NCBI GenBank assembly: GCA_003024985.2
Contig: PXIH01S0002995.1
Length of the DNA stretch: 10,987 nt
Strand: one strand, 5' to 3'
Origin: Euperipatoides rowelli
Taxonomy: Eukaryota; Onychophora; Udeonychophora; Euonychophora; Peripatopsidae
Positions within the stretch are counted from its first letter, which is position 1, and every line of letters begins with the position of its first letter. The position numbers and the translations under genes were made by a program. Shown in pieces: positions 8,480-10,987 of this stretch. Under the pieces are notes generated by a model. That model did not search any database and was not told the origin of the DNA. It was given only the letters and a program-made list of their open reading frames with translations.

Positions 8480-8887
8480 TTATTCTTTAAATATCCACAT
8501 TATTATCATGCATATGTTTGGCCTGGTCAATAAGCTAACATGTCCTTGGAGTGCCGATGTAATTAGGGATGACAAATAACAAAATCGAATCAACCGTTGA
8601 AAATAATTATTATAGAAATTACACCTCGATGCATTATTTTGATTAGTCAAAACAAATTTTCTCATATGGGCCAACTCGGAAGACCTATGAATACTAGGTG
8701 TAATACCTTTTATTAAGTATCTCACAGTTATAAATTCACTGCTCAAGCAAATCCAAAAAAAGCCAATCACTATATTTATAATCATCCTAATGCAAGGAAA
8801 TTTAACAAAACTGTTAACAAGAGCCAAATACTTGTCTAGGAGCGGTGGTTGTAGTGAGAAAGCACAATCACCATTATAACCTCTCAA
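8480..8887 (-). other. Longest open frame, unrecognised; doubtful as a gene
   Basis: The minus strand is open for about 143 codons from a TGA upstream to a TAA at 8480. The 135-residue reading starts at a TTG; the first ATG gives only about 100 residues. It is the longest stop-free stretch in the window and unusual for DNA this AT-rich. The translation has a hydrophobic segment (IINIVIGFFWICL) and a Ser/Asn-rich half with SIHRSSELAHMRKF. I recognise no domain. The opposite strand also yields readable pieces in the same interval, which weakens the case. It could be a transposon fossil or chance. Confidence 0.2.
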
Positions 8888-8993
8888 ATATATACTGAGA
8901 GTGCAGGTTCATGTCCATTGGGTTTAGCCCAACATCCTGGATCCTTTATTTCTGGAAGCATCCAGGTCTAGGGTGTTTTCTCTTAGGTAAACC
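8888..8993. repeat. Hairpin-rich lead-in to the 86-bp array
   Basis: This stretch is richer in GC than the surroundings. It holds TTGGG/CCCAA (hairpin, about 8918-8932) and CTGGAT/ATCCAG (8937-8942 with 8960-8965), then TTAGGTAAACC just before the array. The sequence style matches the array and not the AT-rich flank, so it is probably part of the same repeat. Confidence 0.5.
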
Positions 8994-9309
8994 ATCACTT
9001 AAGGATAGTATCAATAGGTGATGGTGCAATCACCAGGATTCAAAATGGCTTCTATGCAGAAGAAGGTTCCTGCTGGAAAATCACCTAAGGATAGTATCAA
9101 TATGTGACACTGCAATCATCAGAATCTAAAATGGCTTTTATACAGAAAAAAGCTTTCACTGGAAAATCATCTAAGAATGGGTATCAATAGGTGGCGCTGC
9201 AATCACCAGGATCTAAAATGGTTTCTATGCAGGAAAAGGCATCTGCTGGAAAATCACCTAAGGATAGTATCAATAGGTGATGCTGCAATCACTAGGTTCC
9301 CGCTGGAAA
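8994..9309. repeat. 86-bp tandem array, 3.7 copies
   Basis: Units: 8994-9079 (86 bp), 9080-9165 (86), 9166-9252 (87) and a shortened 9253-9309 (57, with an internal deletion of about 30 bp). Each starts ATCACYTAAGGATAGTATCA or close to it and ends CTGGAAA. The unit contains ATCACCTA/TAGGTGAT (perfect at 9253-9281) and GGTGAT/ATCACC, so each copy can fold. Single units have short open frames such as MASMQKKVPAGKSPKDS, but an 86-bp period shifts the frame at every copy, so the array is not coding. Its right end runs straight into the transposase fragment. Confidence 0.93.
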
Positions 9310-9318
9310 ATCACACAA

Positions 9319-9670
9319 CCATGGGTGGTTTTCCAACAGGTTAATACACCATAACATCAGAGATTAATTGTTTAAGATTTCCTTAATGCCACATTTCCAG
9401 ACAGATGGATTAGCTAGGATAGTCTGACATTATTGCCATAATGATAACCAAACAATCTTTCTACACTTTTCACTGTGGGGTTATGTCAAAGATAAAGTTT
9501 GTTCAATACTAGTGCCTAATGCCAGGATATTGAATACAAAGATAACAGATTCTATTACCAATGTCTCTGAAGAGATGTTGGACCAAACAAGGTGAGAAAT
9601 TGAATATCGATGGGATGTGCTCCAGGTTGTCATGTTGAAGTGTATTAAAATTGTAATGAAAACATTATGA
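9319..9670 (+). pseudogene. Mariner-type (IS630/Tc1/mariner) transposase, C-terminal fragment
   Basis: The first frame (9319-9438) reads WVVFQQVNTP, a stop, HQRLIV, a stop, then DFLNATFPDRWIS, a stop, and DSLTLLP. The frame then shifts by one and continues at about 9461-9670: LWGYVKDKV, ITNVSEEMLDQTR, a TGA at 9593, then EIEYRWDVLQV, ending at TGA 9668. Mariner-type transposases of arthropods carry FQQD-(N/G)-A-P-x-H, a TFP.RWI segment, WPPRSPDLTPxDFFLWGY(V/L)KD and a C-terminal (E/D)YRLD, in that order. All but the PDLTPxD block are recognisable. The second catalytic Asp (FQQD) is Val here (GTT at 9340-9342), and the segment with the third Asp (about 9439-9460) is degenerate at the frameshift. 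It is therefore dead. The N-terminal two thirds are missing, with the 86-bp array in their place. Confidence 0.93.
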
Positions 9671-9902
9671 ATTTACTTACATTTTGATGCCACCAATAAT
9701 GTACAGTATTTTTTTTTACCAATAATATATTTTTTATACGTTTTTTTCATAATGATGATATGATTTTATGAACACACTAGTATTTTAATCAAGGTTAATT
9801 TCTAAAGAAGGAATTAGTAACGCAATAATACGAGACAAAGTTTATTTCATATTCACTTTTAATTTGAAGTTTTTTCTAGTATAGTGAAATCACCAACATC
9901 AA

Positions 9903-9965
9903 CATTGTTTCAATAAACCATTCAACACACTTTGCCTTCTCTTGAGGATTCACGACTACTGAATG
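9903..9965 (-). pseudogene. Mariner-type transposase, N-terminal fragment (opposite orientation)
   Basis: Read leftwards, the minus strand gives VVVNPQEKAKCVEWFIET, matching the start of arthropod mariner-type transposases, where (T/S)xxEKAQCVxWFxE opens the first helix-turn-helix. Homology fades after WFIET, and the expected VQR.FR..Y segment is not visible to the left. The family looks the same as that of the 9319-9670 fragment, but the strand is opposite and the two point toward each other. They therefore come from two copies or from one copy rearranged by inversion. No ATG is seen at the expected start. A short inverted pair (AACCATTCA 9916-9924, TGAATGGTT 9960-9968) overlaps it. Confidence 0.75.
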
Positions 9966-10309
9966 GTTATACAAGACTTGTGTTTATGCCACCTGGTGCC
10001 ACTACTTGTCACAGGCACATGACCAGGAATGCCATCTATTAAATGTTTTGAATACCTCTTTTAAATGACACCTTCCCTCAACATCTGTGATGTACAGTTA
10101 AATTATTAATTTATTAAAAAGGTCTTTTATGTACTACCTGTATATTGTGAATTAGTGGGGCTGCTAAGGAAAGAACAACTAAATTTATTATGACTGCTCA
10201 CTGCACAATTTAATGAAGACCTGACTTATAAATATTATTATTTGTCTGTGCTCACTTCATCCTGAATTCTAGCTAGTACATTGCAATTTATTTTATTTAA
10301 ATTCAACCT
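9966..10309. other. Probable 5' flank of the mariner fragment, then AT-rich spacer
   Basis: Positions 9980-10040 (TGCCACCTGGTGCCACTAC, then a CACAGGCACATGACC block) are less AT-rich and lie where the 5' untranslated part and terminal repeat of the minus-strand mariner copy would be. I could not find a matching inverted terminal repeat in the window. The rest shows no coding signal. Confidence 0.4.
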
Positions 10310-10351
10310 AAATGAAACAAATAAGACTTTTTAAGTCTTATTATTTCATTT
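10310..10351. repeat. Hairpin with near-perfect 20-bp arms
   Basis: AAATGAAACAAATAAGACTT (10310-10329) pairs with 10333-10351 (AAGTCTTATTATTTCATTT) with one gap or mismatch, around a three-T loop. No neighbouring gene suggests a termination role. It is probably a small foldback repeat or the centre of a short palindromic element. Confidence 0.8.
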
Positions 10352-10545
10352 TTAAATTCGGAATTGTTTTTTGTTTCTTTGTCTTTGAAAATTTTTCAGC
10401 CCTTATGATTAGCGCCTCAGCAAATTGCTTACATTCTCCGGTAATTATGCCACCTGACTTTTGAAAAGTCATATTATTTAACAGATATCATCTTAAGATG
10501 GATAATATGAATTTGTGGTGGTAAGATTTAATTTATTATCTATAT

Positions 10546-10620
10546 CAGGAATGGGCAACATATGGCCCACGGGACAAGATCCGGCATGCTGTATCAATTT
10601 ATGTGGCCCGCGATCAATCT
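10546..10620 (+). mobile_element. hAT-type transposon terminus (one end only)
   Basis: CAGGAATGGGCAACATATGG at 10546 continues with CCCACGGGACAAGATCCGGC and, a little later, TGTGGCCCGCGATC. This resembles the well-known hAT terminus that starts CAG.GGTGGGCAAACT..GGCCCGCGGGCC..ATCCGGCCC. The CAG end faces left, so the element would extend to the right. The eight bases before it (ATCTATAT, 10538-10545) would be the target duplication. No opposite end (ending in CCCATTCCTG-like sequence) or second ATCTATAT follows before the window ends, so it is truncated, continues beyond 10987, or is a solo end. There is no transposase ORF; the 63-codon frame at 10515 crosses the boundary and is spurious. Confidence 0.7.
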
Positions 10621-10951
10621 TAAATTTAACAAGTTTAAACTGCCATTATCATTTAAGCAGCACATTTTATCTAAAATGTTTTATCTTTAGTACCGTATTA
10701 TTTTAAATGATTACACACAATATTACCCATACATAATATGCAGTATTAATATATTGTGTCTTTACCAGAATAAATAAAATTATTAAAGAATTAATAAAAC
10801 AAAGTTATGTAAATTAGTGCAAGTGAAACCAACATGATGCCATGATCACGTGGTGCTGAACTGAGAAGCAATAAAAGAATTATGAAACAAACAGATAAGC
10901 TCTCATAATGTTGTTGTTTTTTTTTAATACAAAGATATCGTAAATAAATTC
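10621..10951. other. AT-rich sequence, possibly interior of the hAT-like element
   Basis: There is no coding region. If the hAT-like end at 10546 belongs to a longer element, this is its interior; the sequence itself shows no further family-specific motif. A T-rich run occurs at about 10914-10925. Confidence 0.4.
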
Positions 10952-10977
10952 AAATAATAATAATAATAATAATAATA
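10952..10977. repeat. (AAT)n microsatellite
   Basis: About eight uninterrupted AAT units close to the right edge of the window. Confidence 0.95.
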
Positions 10978-10987
10978 TGCATGAGGA

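Noticed and set aside
8906-8916. GGTTCATGTCC, resembling a tRNA/SINE B box
   Set aside because: No acceptable A box at the right distance and no T-arm or acceptor pairing, so not a tRNA or a clear SINE head.
10515-10706. 63-residue plus-strand ORF
   Set aside because: It runs across the hAT-like boundary at 10546 and shows no coding features.

Overview
This is an AT-rich eukaryotic, almost certainly animal, intergenic or intronic window. I see no intact protein gene, no tRNA or rRNA, and nothing bacterial: no operon layout, no ribosome binding sites and no long ORFs. The mix of features fits an arthropod genome, and a decapod crustacean would be typical: dense ATT, CT and poly-C microsatellites, a 14-bp minisatellite, remnants of a mariner-type transposon, a LINE-type reverse transcriptase tail, a hAT-type terminus and several foldback sequences. 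The organism is an inference from repeat style, not from a diagnostic gene. One ambiguous base (N) lies at 1738.

Layout, left to right. Positions 1-487 are a minisatellite of about 35 copies of a 14-bp unit, with a 41-bp higher-order pattern in its right third. Positions 488-2556 are AT-rich DNA without genes, apart from a perfect 11-bp hairpin at 2065-2095. On the minus strand, 2910-2557 is a decayed LINE reverse transcriptase C-terminal tail carrying WLDDLKDW. Positions 3140-4175 are a composite repeat: a 65-nt foldback, then a 48-bp sequence found twice in direct orientation (3198 and 4128). Between the two copies lies an element with inverted ends and iterated GGGGTAAAACCGTG-like motifs around a long ATT microsatellite.

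Positions 6583-4907 on the minus strand look like one long decayed coding region. It has an ATG, then collinear open segments broken by stops and frameshifts, and its sense strand is very poor in C. I do not recognise the product; a retroelement gag-like protein is one possibility. Positions 6584-8031 are AT-rich filler ending in ATT microsatellite. Positions 8032-8177 are a 36-bp-arm inverted repeat whose interior holds hammerhead-ribozyme-like core motifs on both strands.

The right part is a mariner graveyard. An 86-bp tandem array (8994-9309) abuts a transposase C-terminal fragment on the plus strand (9319-9670), which has lost catalytic residues. A short transposase N-terminal fragment of the same general family lies in the opposite orientation (9965-9903). 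A hAT-like terminal sequence starts at 10546, and an AAT microsatellite ends the window. Nothing here works as a functioning gene system; the interest lies in the decayed reading frames, the paired foldbacks and the array-transposase junction.
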